From positions 4,464,001 through 4,528,000 of the forward strand of contig JBLDXI010000015.1 of assembly GCA_047495785.1 (NCBI GenBank): DNA of 64,000 nucleotides. Direction: 5' to 3'. Position numbers and translations under genes: made by a program. Origin of the DNA: Lepidodermella squamata (lineage: Eukaryota > Gastrotricha). The notes beneath the pieces are model-generated. The model saw only the letters and a program-made list of their open reading frames with translations, had not been told where the DNA came from and ran no database searches. Shown here one piece after another: positions 34,151-45,528 of this stretch. Within the stretch, counting starts at the first letter, position 1; every line of letters begins with the position of its first letter.

Positions 34151-36388
34151 AGTGTGTTTTTTATGATGATATAATCGTATTTTTTGGAGATGACAACGCA
34201 GGGTTAATAGGGTCAACATTCAGTTTTTATGGGCAAAATTATAGGATGCAAGGTTTGAGAGAAAAAAATGAGAAAGGAGGGCGTTTACTTGCACGTTAGC
34301 CCGTGCCTGGGAATAGCCGGCCGGTCTATTATCAAGCCGGCTTGTGTCTCATGATTTTGCTGCTTTGTAATTATGGAGACTGAAATTTATGTCAAGGCAG
34401 GCGCATCGCGCGACAGCGTTGACCGGCATGGCGAGGCTGTAAATGTTAGGTTGGAGCATGCGGGCAATATCTAACCGGCCGGTGTTCGAGACAACAGAAG
34501 GCAGACCTAATAAACTTTTTACGGCCCTAGACGTTGACGGGCCTGTTGTAAAGCTGCGCGCTCGCAACTTCCGCGACCCTCTCCTGCTGACGTGCGTTAT
34601 TTATTGAACAAGGGCTGGTTTGGCATAAAAGTACTCGAACGTTCAGCGTAAATGGCAACGTTAACTTTGACGATAGTGATTTACCATTCGTTTCCGGGCA
34701 GTTTTATTGCGCTCTGCGTCCCTTGTCGGCGATCGGCCGCTACCACGGCACAGATGATGTAATTCACAGCCGAAAGGTACGAGGTAGTCGGCCGCCTTCT
34801 TTGACCTCATTACGTCGAGAGGGGCAAAACACTTGCTTTTACCTGGCAAGAACAACAACAACAGCAGCAGCAGCATTTAATTGTTTGTCTCAGAATTTTA
34901 GTTGAGCAGAAAAATGCGATCTCATTTCATACCAGCCTAATTACACACAAATTCTTGTCGTCTTGTTGATTTTTACTATTTTGCTTTTCCATCGCCCCTC
35001 AACACCCTCTGTATTGTATTAGCGTGGGTTGGAAAAAGCAGCAACTCAATTGCGTAGCTGTTTCATTGAGATTTATTTCGACACGCCTGTTGAGAGGACG
35101 TCTGAGCAAACACCAAACACTTGTGCACATGGGGCAGGCGCTTCCGGGCCTCTGACGAAAAAAGAGATGTCGAGTTGAAGACGAATTTTTATCTCGGTGG
35201 GGCGGCCTAGTTTTAGTGCGGAGCACGTAATAAAATAGCGGCGCCTTTGCCGGCGAGACCCCACAGGCTTTTATTAGCGCGACCTAGATAGCCTATTTTT
35301 CCGATTTGTTCTACTTCGATAATTAAAGCGTGAACTAGAGCGCATTCCTCAACCCTTCATGTTTACATCTCGCCGCCGCTTTGTTGTTCTATCTTTCTCG
35401 GGCTCTTCCTGTATTGAATTTCAATCGACATATTTTCCACCTCTGAACATTCTGAATTAAGCTGCTGCTGTTGTTGTAGCGTTTCGATTGTTATTCTTGT
35501 CAATAACTTCCATCAATTTTGCGGTATCAGCTGGCGGTTAGCTTGAAGAGTAGACATCTCATTATAGGGGGAAAGCCCCTGAAGTGGTAGGGGTGTTTGG
35601 GTGGAACGGGCGAAATTGACTCCGGTTACGCAATGGCACGATAGCGTTTGCTAGTTTAAAACTATAAACAAGCCAATTTCGTGTCGGTAGGGTTACTCGA
35701 GGACGCGGGGTGCTGCACCCGTCTAGCGATCCCGTCGTCAAGCACCCTGCTGCGCTTTTGAATTGGGGCGCACACACCCACCCATTAAGTAGTTTGTTCA
35801 ACTTTCAAGCACTCGACATTTCGCTTCATTTGCTCCAGTTGCCGCTGGCTAGCGCTAGCGAAGTCACGATGGCGACAGCAAAATGAGCGCCTGTCGTTTG
35901 GCAAGCACCGCATGCGGTCCGGGAGCCGCACGGGTGCGAGCGGGCGCACGCAAACGCCGATGCGTATCAGCTATACTGTAAACACGCCCGCCTTGCCATT
36001 CTCGCACTTGTTTGCCATCGGTGGCAACGTTTCGCCTCGAATTTTCATCGCTTCGCAAATATTCGCTATTGTGCGCGCTGCCTTTAATTCCGCCCATACC
36101 AGCGCCACACGCGCATGAGTCAATTTTCACCCTTTCAATCCGATCAACTCTTGTGTGTGTGTGTGTTTCCATTTACCGAAGAATTTATCACTATTTTTAC
36201 ACGTTTCATGTTCAGTATATAAATATCTCGTTGAGAGTGGTAGCGAGTGCAAACCCATTCTTATAATAGAATGGACTTTATTTTAGAACTATCAAGTTAT
36301 GACACCAAGGGCGAAATATTACGAGGTTTTATGTTTTATGCGTGGGCGGGCGTCTTCGCTTTGCAGTTTCTTGCTAGGCGCGCGCCGG
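34151..36388. other. Intergenic region upstream of cyclin D
   Basis: No gene is supported. There are GCCGGC-rich short inverted motifs around 34310-34340, CAG/CAA runs near 34850, and a GT dinucleotide run at 36151-36166. Several open frames on either strand lack motifs. Confidence 0.4.
36151..36166. repeat. (GT)n dinucleotide repeat
   Basis: About seven GT units are visible directly, 240 bp before the cyclin D promoter motifs. Confidence 0.7.
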
Positions 36389-36418
36389 CCAATGAGCGTC
36401 GTTCTTATAAGGCACGTG
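36389..36418 (+). promoter_or_regulatory. Cyclin D core promoter elements
   Basis: CCAAT at 36389-36393, TATAA at 36406-36410 and a palindromic E-box GGCACGTGCC at 36411-36420 follow a GC-box-like GGGCGGGC at about 36344. They lie 230-260 bp before the start codon, in the right order and spacing for a TATA promoter with a start near 36435. CACGTG is the Myc/Max site, and cyclin D genes are known growth-signal targets. The promoter call is inference from motifs. Confidence 0.5.
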
Positions 36419-36651
36419 CCTTGGCCACGCCGCAGCGCTTACGCTCATTCCATTCACAACTTCTTTCATAAAAATATCATCGCTTTTTATAGCGACATCT
36501 GAACCGGGGCATTTTGATGCATCTTATTTTAGGTTTTTTCAGGCTTCCTTATCAAACAACTGCTGTTTACCTTTGTGAAATCAAGACTTATCTCTATATT
36601 TTGGTATTTTAGCAATTTAAATATTGATTACGTGCGTTTTCAACAAACAAC

Positions 36652-39001
36652 ATGGTCGATTTGTATTGTGCGGAGTCACTATCACTGACGTCGAAGCACG
36701 CCTACCCCGATCCGGTCATGTTCTCTCAATCAGCTGGCCTTGCGATGGAGGAGGACGATGAAGTCGCAGCACAGGCGGCACCCGATTGTCTTCAGTCACT
36801 ACACGCTATCGAACACGTGTGGACTCCTGACGCCAACTACTTCGATCAAGACCGACAACCTGATCTGAAGCCCTACATGCGAAAGATGGTAGTAGAATGG
36901 CTCTTGGAGGTTTGATTATTTATTTATTTTTTATTCCGGCTTTTTATTTTTCGTTTGATTTTTTCAGGTCTGCAAAGAAATGCACTGCGAAGACGAAGTT
37001 TTTCCCCTCACTGTCAATTTGCTCGACCGGTTTCTTGCAGTTCAACAAATCCCAAAGACGGAGTTTCAATTACTCGCGTCCGCGTGCCTTCTCGTCGCGT
37101 CGAAGCTCCGCGAAACCGCGTCGTTGCCCGCCGAGAGAATTTGCAAGTACACAGAATACAGCATATCAGTCGAACAGCTATATGTGAGTTTCTTTGATCT
37201 CTCTGTTAATTAGCCGGCGCCACTGTGTCTGCTACTCTGTTTCGCTCTAGACACAATCGAAATGTGCTTATTTCATTGTTTTCTTTTTTTTCAGGCGTAC
37301 GAAATGTTCGTGCTAGATCGTTTGAATTGGGATCTCGGCGTTGTTACGGCGCACGAGATTGCTGATCATCTCATGTACCGCCTTTTTTCCGACCCGACCG
37401 CGCCCATGTTTTATCGTATTCGGCGGCACAGTCGTGCGCTCCTCGATCTCGCGCAAGCAGGTGTGTTACGAATTTTATTTTCATCAAGTCAAAATTAGTA
37501 TATCGAAATAATTTTATTGCACCTGCTCGCCATGTGTTCTGCGAGGCGCGCTTCCCTGTCGCCGGTTGTCGCGCGCTCTCTTAGCTTAATGACCTTGCGC
37601 CTGTCATTATCTCATTTTTTCAAGCAAAATCTGCGTTAATAATATAACAGCTATAAAAACAAGCTTGGTGTCATGCGTCATCCAGGCATCGTTTTACCTC
37701 TCCAAGCAGCAGTAAAACTAGTGCTTTTATTATATTATGGCTTTGACGCAGCCTTAATATATATCTTGATAAGCGTGTCGAGCGATTAGGTATTAAGGCT
37801 GACGCGAGCTGAATTTTCAGCGGGTGACACGTGCAGCGTTTTTTCTCTCACTTTTTCTTTTCGCTGCGTTCAATGGTCGGCTAGACCAGCCGTGAAAGTG
37901 GGGTAAGGTGAGCATTAGCGACGCCCTCGTTGCGTGTCACCTAGCGGTGACGCTCCCGTGAACGCTAACCGTTCGCGTGGTTACGATGGCGTTGTATAAC
38001 GCTATAATAGAACGGCCCGCGCTAATCCGCGCCCCGTTCAAGGCCTGCTCGTTTCCTAGCAAAAATCAGCGCGGTTATTACAGCGGGTCCTTTGTTCAGC
38101 CACAGGTTAGCTTGTAACGTGCCGAATTTGTTACGACTGAAAGAAAATGTTATGCACGGTGTTATTACCTGTAATAATTATAATTTGTTTTTATTTTCCG
38201 TTTAGATTTCGAGTTCGCTTTCCTCATGCCGTCGCTATTGGCCGCGAGTGCCATCATGTCTTCGCTGTGTCACTTCAACTGTGCTGACCTCTTTCACCCA
38301 GAAAGCGATAACCGTGTCTATCAGCAAGTCGGAGAATTGGTCGGCGCATCAGCGGTGAGTGTGACCTTCCCGCCCTTTCGCATGCGCAATTGCTCGCGCG
38401 GTGCGGTTTTATGACTTCTTTCAATAAAATTGCACCGCGCGCTGCTGTAAAATTTTAAGGCGGAATTCCGCTCGTATTGCTTTTATTGCATCATTTGCTT
38501 TGGCGTGCGCGCACACTTCCGTCGGTGTAGAATACCAATGCCCGTGTGAATTTCGTCTGGCTTGAGTTGGCTATTGTGTGTTTGTCTACGGATTGGTAGC
38601 AATTATCGATAGCACGTAGTCGAGACTAATCCGACAAATCGCTAGTTGATTGCGCGTGCTATCTCAAGTGATTTGGGACTCGAAAAAGAAACAAATAAGA
38701 TAATGATGTTTGATTTTCGAATTTACAGGAATGTCTCGCCGAATGGTCGATGCTTCTGACTCGATTACGTAACGACTTCATCGCGCAACACCAGCAGTCG
38801 TCACCGGTGTTGTCTTCGCCGGACTCTGGTGTATCGAGCCCGCTCGAACAGTCGCTCAACTCGAGCGCCATCCAAGTACCGCAACAACAGCAGCAAAAGC
38901 AACAGCCATCGAGCTTGCCTACCACGCCTGTGCGGACTTCGAGCGGCGATGAGTCACATCCCCGGACGCCGACTGATATCGCTGACCTATTCGATCACTA
39001 A
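36652..39001 (+). CDS. G1/S-specific cyclin D
   Basis: Exons 36652-36909, 36968-37183, 37295-37460, 38206-38354 and 38729-39001; 353 residues. Cyclin D activates CDK4/6 and targets RB. The N terminus MVDLYCAE contains the RB-binding LxCxE motif at residues 4-8. The first cyclin box holds MRKMVVEWLLEVC and LTVNLLDRFLAVQQIPKTEFQLL, then VASKLRET with the conserved CDK-binding Lys, and AERICKYTEYSI. The second box holds DRLNWDLGVVTAHEIADHL. The C terminus has a Gln-rich stretch and ends RTPTDIADLFDH; TPTD matches the Thr286 phosphodegron of human cyclin D1 (here about Thr343), used for export and destruction. The last two introns (745 and 374 bp) are long and may carry regulatory sites. ELP2 lies downstream and converges on it. 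Confidence 0.95.
37461..38205. other. Long third intron of cyclin D
   Basis: A 745-bp intron in a gene whose other early introns are 58 and 111 bp. It has GC-rich patches and an ACACGTG/CACGTG-like site near 37830, but no gene or repeat that I can name. Confidence 0.4.
38355..38728. other. Fourth intron of cyclin D
   Basis: A 374-bp intron. CGCGC-rich short motifs occur at its start; nothing else is recognised. Confidence 0.4.
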
Positions 39002-40583
39002 GTCGATCGTTGTGATGCCTTGGTATACAGAGTCTATATCGAAGAAAATTCTCTATATTCGTATACACACTTGTGGCACTTGTTGATTGTTGTTGTTTGA
39101 TAAATTTGATTATATCACGAAGCGGCGACGACGACCAGTGTAAAAATTTGCCTTTTTATTTTCTTTCTTCAACGAAAAGATCTTATAATGTACATTTCTG
39201 TTCTTGGCTCAAAGCTAATTAATGCGAAAATTATTGTAAAAAAAAACAACCTGCCACCTGTAAATTTGAAAGGAACTTGCGAGTAATTCTTTATATTCTT
39301 ACGAGACTGTCGAATTTTACTGCCGGGTACGTTGAAGAGGAAATCTATTGTAAATATGAAAAAGCAATGCATGTGACAAATACTATTGACTCCAGATTTA
39401 TTTCGTTGAAAACGCGCTCAATATCAATATTATTTCAGTTGATTTTCGGTTTCTTTTCGTAACACCCTCAATCTTGCCAAAATGTGTGTCTACCACTTTC
39501 CGATTCATGTTTTCAGTTTCCATTTCTGTTTAATTTCTTTCTGTTCGTTCTGTTTCAAAGTTTTAGCCCACCCGTAATGTTAAAGATAGTTCGCGGGCAA
39601 AGCGCCCGCAGTCTTTCTTCGAATTTGATCCCAAAAAACACGTTGCTAATTATTTGGCGTAAATAATGTAAAAATCAGCCAGGCGCTTTCACCTTTCACC
39701 TTCTGCTGCTAATCTAATGGCAATTTGGCGTTTTCTTTGTCCATTGTCGTGTTTTAATATCGGTAAAACTCCCTGTTTGACTGTTTGGAATCTGCTTTCA
39801 ATACCTCGTTTCTGTCGAGATGTCATTATTACTGGTTATCTGAAGCTGATGAACCGTCCACATTCTGCTGTCCATACGTGGCTGTCGTATCTTATTTTAG
39901 AAAACTTGGAAAATCGTCTTATTACACTCTTGTGTTTTATCGTTTTATTTCAAGACAACTCGGTTGTCGCAAAGATTTCTTTTCTTTTTTGACTATCACT
40001 TGTAATATTCTGCTGATATGCATATCGATTATATAACCTATATACGTTCTGAAAATGCGGAAAAAGCTGCTGCTATGCGCGCGCGATTGTACATGACAAA
40101 GCTCTTTGGCAATACTAGATGTTAACAGCGAAACGGTGCCTCAGCCATGATGAAGACTGCAAAAATGAGTATATGTTTTGCCTGTGACTACTCTGCGCTC
40201 GGTCGATTCAGAAAATCTATTGCTCGAAGTCGAAAATGATGTTTTTTTCACCGTATGAATTATCGCACGTGCGATGCATTTGATCAATTGATTCTGTTCT
40301 TAAAAAGCTATGAAGATGAATGATATTCAAATAAAAGCGATCAGAAACTCGAATTATCATGCTCTTTTTTTACTACAAAATGACTATCAACGAGTAAAAG
40401 GTGGGGATGGGCGAAATTCCTGACATGGTGATCTATCAACCATGGAGGTCAAAATATATCAATTTAAAAAATGCGCTAAAATATAGACATTTTCTTACGC
40501 AATCATTTGATTGTTCTGGGGTATGATGAAGTGCATATTTACAAATTGGAATGAACGGCACATCGTCACTGTTTAAAAAAGCA
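39002..40583. other. Region downstream of cyclin D, no gene recognised
   Basis: This includes the cyclin D 3' UTR. It is AT-rich and pyrimidine-rich, with open frames at 39277-40036 that lack motifs and have low-complexity composition. I see no RNA gene. Confidence 0.4.
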
Positions 40584-40954
40584 TACCGTAATAAATTGTG
40601 GTGACCTTTTGGCAAATCAAAAACCGAAGGTGGTAAGATTAAGAACCCATGAGTAGGGTACCGTTGGATAGTCCAAGAAATGGCCAGTCTGGACGTTTAC
40701 AATACAAATCAATGCAACCTATTTCGGGACTTGGGACATGAAATACAGGTAGAGTTTTGATATCATATTTTCGAAATTGTTTATTTCTGGTAGAACTTCC
40801 GTGGCTGCTCAACCGAATCCGTCTCATATAATTTGAAATGATATGCCATTTCCCGGGAGCCGTCTTACAGGCTATCCTACGGTACCCCGCTCATTGGGTC
40901 TTTACCTTACCATCTTTGGTTTTTGATATGCCGAAGTCACCCCAATTTACAGTA
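40584..40954. mobile_element. Short inverted-repeat element (MITE)
   Basis: The two ends of this 371-bp stretch are inverted copies over roughly 85-95 bp at about 80% identity. Left: TACCGTAATAAATTGTGGTG, then ATCAAAAACCGAAGGTGG and AGTAGGGTACCGTTGGATAG. Right, reversed: TACTGTAAATTGGGGTGAC, ATCAAAAACCAAAGATGG and AGCGGGGTACCGTAGGATAG. Outer TA dinucleotides fit a Tc1/mariner-like target. The terminus TACCGTAA plus GTGGTGA is shared with the element in the ORC3 intron. A transcript would fold into a long hairpin. It has no coding capacity. Confidence 0.75.
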
Positions 40955-41176
40955 GGTCTATTGTAGTCTGTTTCGATATACCGCTTCACTGTGATTCCAT
41001 ATCGATTATCGGTTACTTTTGCCTGGAATGACTGATTGCCATGGGATTTTATCTCAACGATCCCAGGCCATTCAACTGGGTCTAAGCAGCGAAATTCAAA
41101 ACAATCAAGCAAGACAAAACAAAAACCCGAAATAATACATAAATTCAGCTTTATTTGCAATAATCGCATAACGATA

Positions 41177-43853
41177 TCACTGGCCCACAACATAAGGAGG
41201 CAATTCAAAAACACGAACACTCCAATCTGAGCTTGACACAGCCAACAACAAATTACCGCCGTCGCCGATCGGTTTGAAACGCAGTCTTGATATCGATTTC
41301 GACGGGCACAACGAAGTAGGAAATCGATAATATTCACGGGCCGAAATTGAACCGCCAGAACAGTCTACGCTGTAAATAATTATTTCGCCAGATTCAAATC
41401 CAGCAACAAGTGTGTAGCGGCCAGGCTTTTCAGCCGGAACGAAAGCTAGAGCTGTCACTGAAGATGGTAGACCTGCCAACTGGGCTGCAAAAGTCGGCTG
41501 AGAATTTACACAAATTGCCACAGTTTCGAGGCTCCAGATTAGAATTTGCTGATCTCGCGAGCCTGTCGCGAACAGCTTATCATCACAAGACCAATCACAA
41601 GCCCAAATTATTCGAGCATGAGCCGACGTCGATTTCTCCAAACCAGCAATCCGTTTCATCTTATTCGCCGGATCTGTTGAGTCACTGTTGCGCTGAAACA
41701 AATGCCAAGTCCGGTCTCGAGAAACCGCAAGTAAGAATTCACCCGAATGACTGAACCTGAGCTGAGTGACGGTCAAAGTCGGACCCTCTAGGTGTTGAAC
41801 AGGCCGCCAATCGAAAGATTTCTCGGTACTTGCCGGCTTATTTTGAGGCGCCCAGGGTGACCACAGAATTATTTGAGCTGTATCAGCAGATGTTGCTTTA
41901 CAGGCAGATGCAATCAATCGATTAGAGCTGGCGCCTATGTTCGGCGAAACATCAACGGCGAAAACTTCAGATCCGTGGCCGTATAATTTCCGCATTTCAG
42001 GCCACAATGTGTGTTGGACCAAAATTTCAGGCGTCGGCGGTTGTTCGTCATTAACTACCGTGACCGCCGTAATTATTCGGTCGTTATTTGCCGCGCCGAA
42101 CTCGTCGCCACCCCGCTTTTTACCACCGCCGCCACCCTCACCATCGTCATCGCCGAAATCCTCCTCGGCATTTTCGTCATTCTCAGGCGATTCGTCGTCG
42201 CCATAACCTCGATTTGTAAGACCGAGTGGTGGGACAGTCGCGCCTAGAACTTTAGATTTCGACGAAGAATCGTCGCCGTCTTTCCCATCAAATTTACACA
42301 GGCGTGTGAAAAGCTGCCGGGCAAGTTGAGGCATGCTAAACACCCGCATAGCCTTTTCGTCCGCTGCTGATAGGAAACTAGTCGAATTCAACGCAGCTAT
42401 CGCATTGAAGCCGAAACCATGAACCTGCGGCCGGCCGAATTCGTACCAAATCGGTTTCAGGGCTGGTGATTTGTGCCAGGCTGAATGCAAACGGGTGGTT
42501 TGGTCGCCACCTACCGATAACAGGTACTGCCCGGATGTCGGTTCCCAGGTCAAATCAGCTACCTGACTCAGATGCCCGGATGGCATAGGAATGCTAACCC
42601 AAGCATCGCCAACTTTACGCCAAGCATGAATTGCCCCGGTAAAGCTATGCGCGACAACCATTCGACCGCCCTGGGCGAAACGGGCGCCGCAGTAACTCAT
42701 ACCAGCTGCCGAACCCGTTCCGCCAATTCTCGCGAAACGCGCCGATTCAGTCCAAATTCCCTCACTATTTCTATCACTCGGCTCCTGCCAAACAATGACA
42801 GATCGATCGATGGAGCATGTCAAAATGCTCATGAGCGAAGTTTTTCGATCAACGCAAATATCAACCGTATACACCCAATCTGTATGCCCCTTCAATATCG
42901 TCTCCAAGCGAATGTAGACATTCGTACCCGGCAACCAAGGGCATTCGAAGTTGAACGCCGACTTCTGAAGATCCGCCCTCAGATTGGCTGAAGCGTCATT
43001 GTCTTTAGCAGATTTCAGGATTTCACTATCGTTTTTTGCGGCGTAGATTTTCCACAAACGAACAGTCGAATCTTGACTGGCACTGCAAAGATAGGTCAAT
43101 TCATCCGATGACCGCAGCGATGCTAGACTTGTCAGCCAATCAGTGTGGCCTAGAAGTTGAATGGCTGGTTGAAATTTAACGCAGTCAAGAGGCGATATCA
43201 ACAGGCGAACACTGCCGTCATCACAGCCAACGCTCAGTAGATAGGATTTGCAGAAGGACAACTTCGTTAAATTGACTTCAAGAGGCAAACTGCGACCGGA
43301 GCATCGAATGTCTTGGAATGTGGAATTGTCCAGGGTACACTCCCCACCAGCACTAATACTGGCGAGTGAAATTCGAACCAAGCCATCAGCCGAACATGAC
43401 GCTACTAAGAATTTGCTACCATCATCACCGAATTTGGTTGCATGGATAGAAGTGACGGATTCAGCATGAACTATAAACAAATGGAAATTAATTTAAATGG
43501 ATCCCCGAGCCTTCAATGAACTAACGTTTCTTATGGGTCAAATGCTTTTTTGATCTTGTATATAGGCACAAATTTCCATCGGCTGTTCCAAACAGGAAAA
43601 CGTCGGTCGAAAACCAGAACACCGACGAAACTTCAGATTGAGGGTTTCTTAGAGATGGCGTGTCAATTATGCAGAAGGCATCAACATTTTCCTTTGCGTA
43701 GCTCAATGATTGGCCAATTACTGAGACGAAATTGGACGAGGCGTATGCTACAAAAGCGCCGTCGTTTGTGTCATCTTCAGGGGCAGCTGATAGAGCATGA
43801 CTGGATCGGCTGCAGCCAGCACTACAATACAGGAGGCCAATCTCTGAAGCCAT
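41177..43853 (-). CDS. ELP2: Elongator complex protein 2 (WD40)
   Basis: Two minus-strand exons, 43853-43526 and 43470-41177, joined over a 55-bp intron; 873 residues against about 826 in human. ELP2 forms two WD40 propellers in the Elongator complex, which modifies wobble uridines of tRNAs. WD repeats run through the protein; diagnostic ELP2 stretches are GHTDWLTSLASL with ASQDSTVRLWKIYA, SIDRSVIVWQEP, SVGGDQTTRLHSAW, GRPQVHGFGF, SAADEKAMRVFSMP, ATVPPLGLTNRGY, LWPEMRKLYGHGSEVFAV, AVSRDRTWHLF and TGSRDQQILIW. Between the propellers is an acidic and glycine-rich insert (DEN, EED, DDDGEGGGGG) that is specific to this protein. The start MASEIGLLYCSAGCSRSSHAL matches the normal N-terminal strand. 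It is the last gene of a five-gene minus-strand cluster, 450 bp after PTGR2. Confidence 0.95.
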
Positions 43854-44305
43854 ACGGGTTAACAATCTATGTCCAAAACAAATCCCGATGTTTAGCTATT
43901 TTTATAGCTTTATTTTTTCAAACACTGATCTGGTGATATAACAGTATTAATACAATATAATTTCAAGGTATGCAATAATAAGCGAACGATAAGAAAGCGA
44001 TGTCTGTCAATTGCATGTACTACCGAAGCCATAAGCAGCTATTATTACCTTTGCACCGAGCAGTTCAAGGCCGTAATTTCCAAAGGCACAGAAAGACACA
44101 GAACAATGTTAAACAGTCGAAGCAAAATATAACAGGCGGGTTCATTTTTCAGAAAGGTAGCGCACGTCCTCGACAAAAGCTTGGCGTTGTATAAAGTATT
44201 GCATCTTTAGCAGTAAGTATAAGTTTCGTTGCGATAAATAAAAGAGATCTCACAACACTCGTATTTCCGTAGTTTATACCCGAATTGGAGAGCAAATAAA
44301 TCCGG
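43854..44305. other. Intergenic region between PTGR2 and ELP2
   Basis: 452 bp with no recognised feature. It is three to four times longer than the other gaps in the minus-strand cluster, so ELP2 may have its own promoter. Confidence 0.4.
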
Positions 44306-45418
44306 TCAAACTTCGACGATTTGCTTGCCGATATTACTGCCGTTCATCATAGACACGAAGGCCATGCCCGCTGATTTGAGCCCAGAAGATCGGGTGATCG
44401 GAAGCAACAGATCCCCACTTGCCACCCATTGCCGCAATTGATCCATGGCTTGCGGCCATTCGGAAATAATATCGAAAGCGGCAAAATTGTGGCGATTAAC
44501 CTAACAAATAGTTTAAATGTCTCCAAATTCAATCAAGGAGGGCAATCTTCTTACCTTGTTTTTACGTAAATGCTGGCCGATATCACTCGGGGTCTCCTCG
44601 TCGTCCGCATCCGTACCGTCACTTTGTTCTTGGTAGGTTGAAATACTGCCGACCGAGACGACATGCGAATTCTTTCGCATCAAGCGTTTCACAACATTGC
44701 TGATATGACCACCGACTAAATCGATGAAAATATCAACGCCTTTCGGGCACACAGCCGGCAAGTCATGGCTGGCGAATGTTTCGCTTTTGTAGCAAATAGC
44801 AGCGGCCAAGTTCAGATTTTTGACCAGATAGTCGCACTTTTCATGCGTGCTTGTCAATCCAATGACACGATCACAGCCCAGCAGAGACAGGACTTGAGCA
44901 GCCACGAAACCAACTGAGCCACATGCCGTAGACACAACGGCAGTTTGAGAACCTGCTGGCAAGACACAGTCCGCCCTAATTATGGCAAGATAGCCGGTCA
45001 ACGCCGAAATTCCATATGAGTATAGGTCGAGTTCAATCGAAGGTTCTTGAATCAATATGAGCTGTTTTTTGTTGATTACCTGGCGACGCTGCCATGCCCA
45101 CCCACGAAGACTCGCTACGATATCCCCTGTTTTGAAACCAGACACACTTTTACCAACAGCAGCGACCCTGCCGACACCTGAAAGGCCTTGACAAGGCACG
45201 TTCAACGGCCACTCTTTCATGTAATCGACGGGAATCTCGTGTTCATCCATTCGAAATCGCAAAACAGTGTCCAGGGAGAAGTTGAGCGTTTCCACGAGGA
45301 CTTCATCATCGCTGGGGGACGGCTCCGCTATAGACCGCACTTCGAAGCAGTCGGCCGATACTCTTTTTCGATTGCCAGGTCGTTTTCGCAGGAAAACGCC
45401 AAAGTTGGCATCAGCCAT
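44306..45418 (-). CDS. PTGR2: Prostaglandin reductase 2-like NADPH-dependent oxidoreductase
   Basis: Exons 45418-44555 and 44500-44306 with a 54-bp intron; 352 residues, the family length. This is a zinc-free medium-chain dehydrogenase/reductase that reduces the double bond of 15-keto-prostaglandins or other enones. Visible parts are the N-terminal ADH_N_2 domain (MADANFGVFLRKRPG, DTVLRFRMDE), the region YSYGISALTGYLAI, the nucleotide-binding glycine motif in VSTACGSVGFVAAQ, GLTSTHEKCDYL, GVDIFIDLVGG, and the C-terminal MNGSNIGKQIV, all in PTGR2 order. The ATG at 45418 was chosen because it gives the normal N terminus. The frame is open 32 codons further, to 15 bp from the DCTN4 stop, so a longer N terminus is possible. 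An Asp/Glu-rich insert sits before the intron. Confidence 0.9.
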
Positions 45419-45528
45419 AATTTCTGCTCTTAAATTACTATTATAGTAATGACAAGAAAATTGTTCATTAAATGAATTAACTGAAGCCAAGAAACGTAAA
45501 GAGAAAGCGCACATAAGGAAGCAATAAG

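Noticed and set aside
40891-41337. 148-codon minus-strand open frame next to ELP2
   Set aside because: It overlaps the MITE end and the ELP2 3' end in another frame and shows no protein family features.
45419-45514. N-terminal 32-residue extension of PTGR2
   Set aside because: The family N terminus begins at the later ATG (45418), and the extension would leave only 15 bp to the DCTN4 stop; not excluded but less likely.
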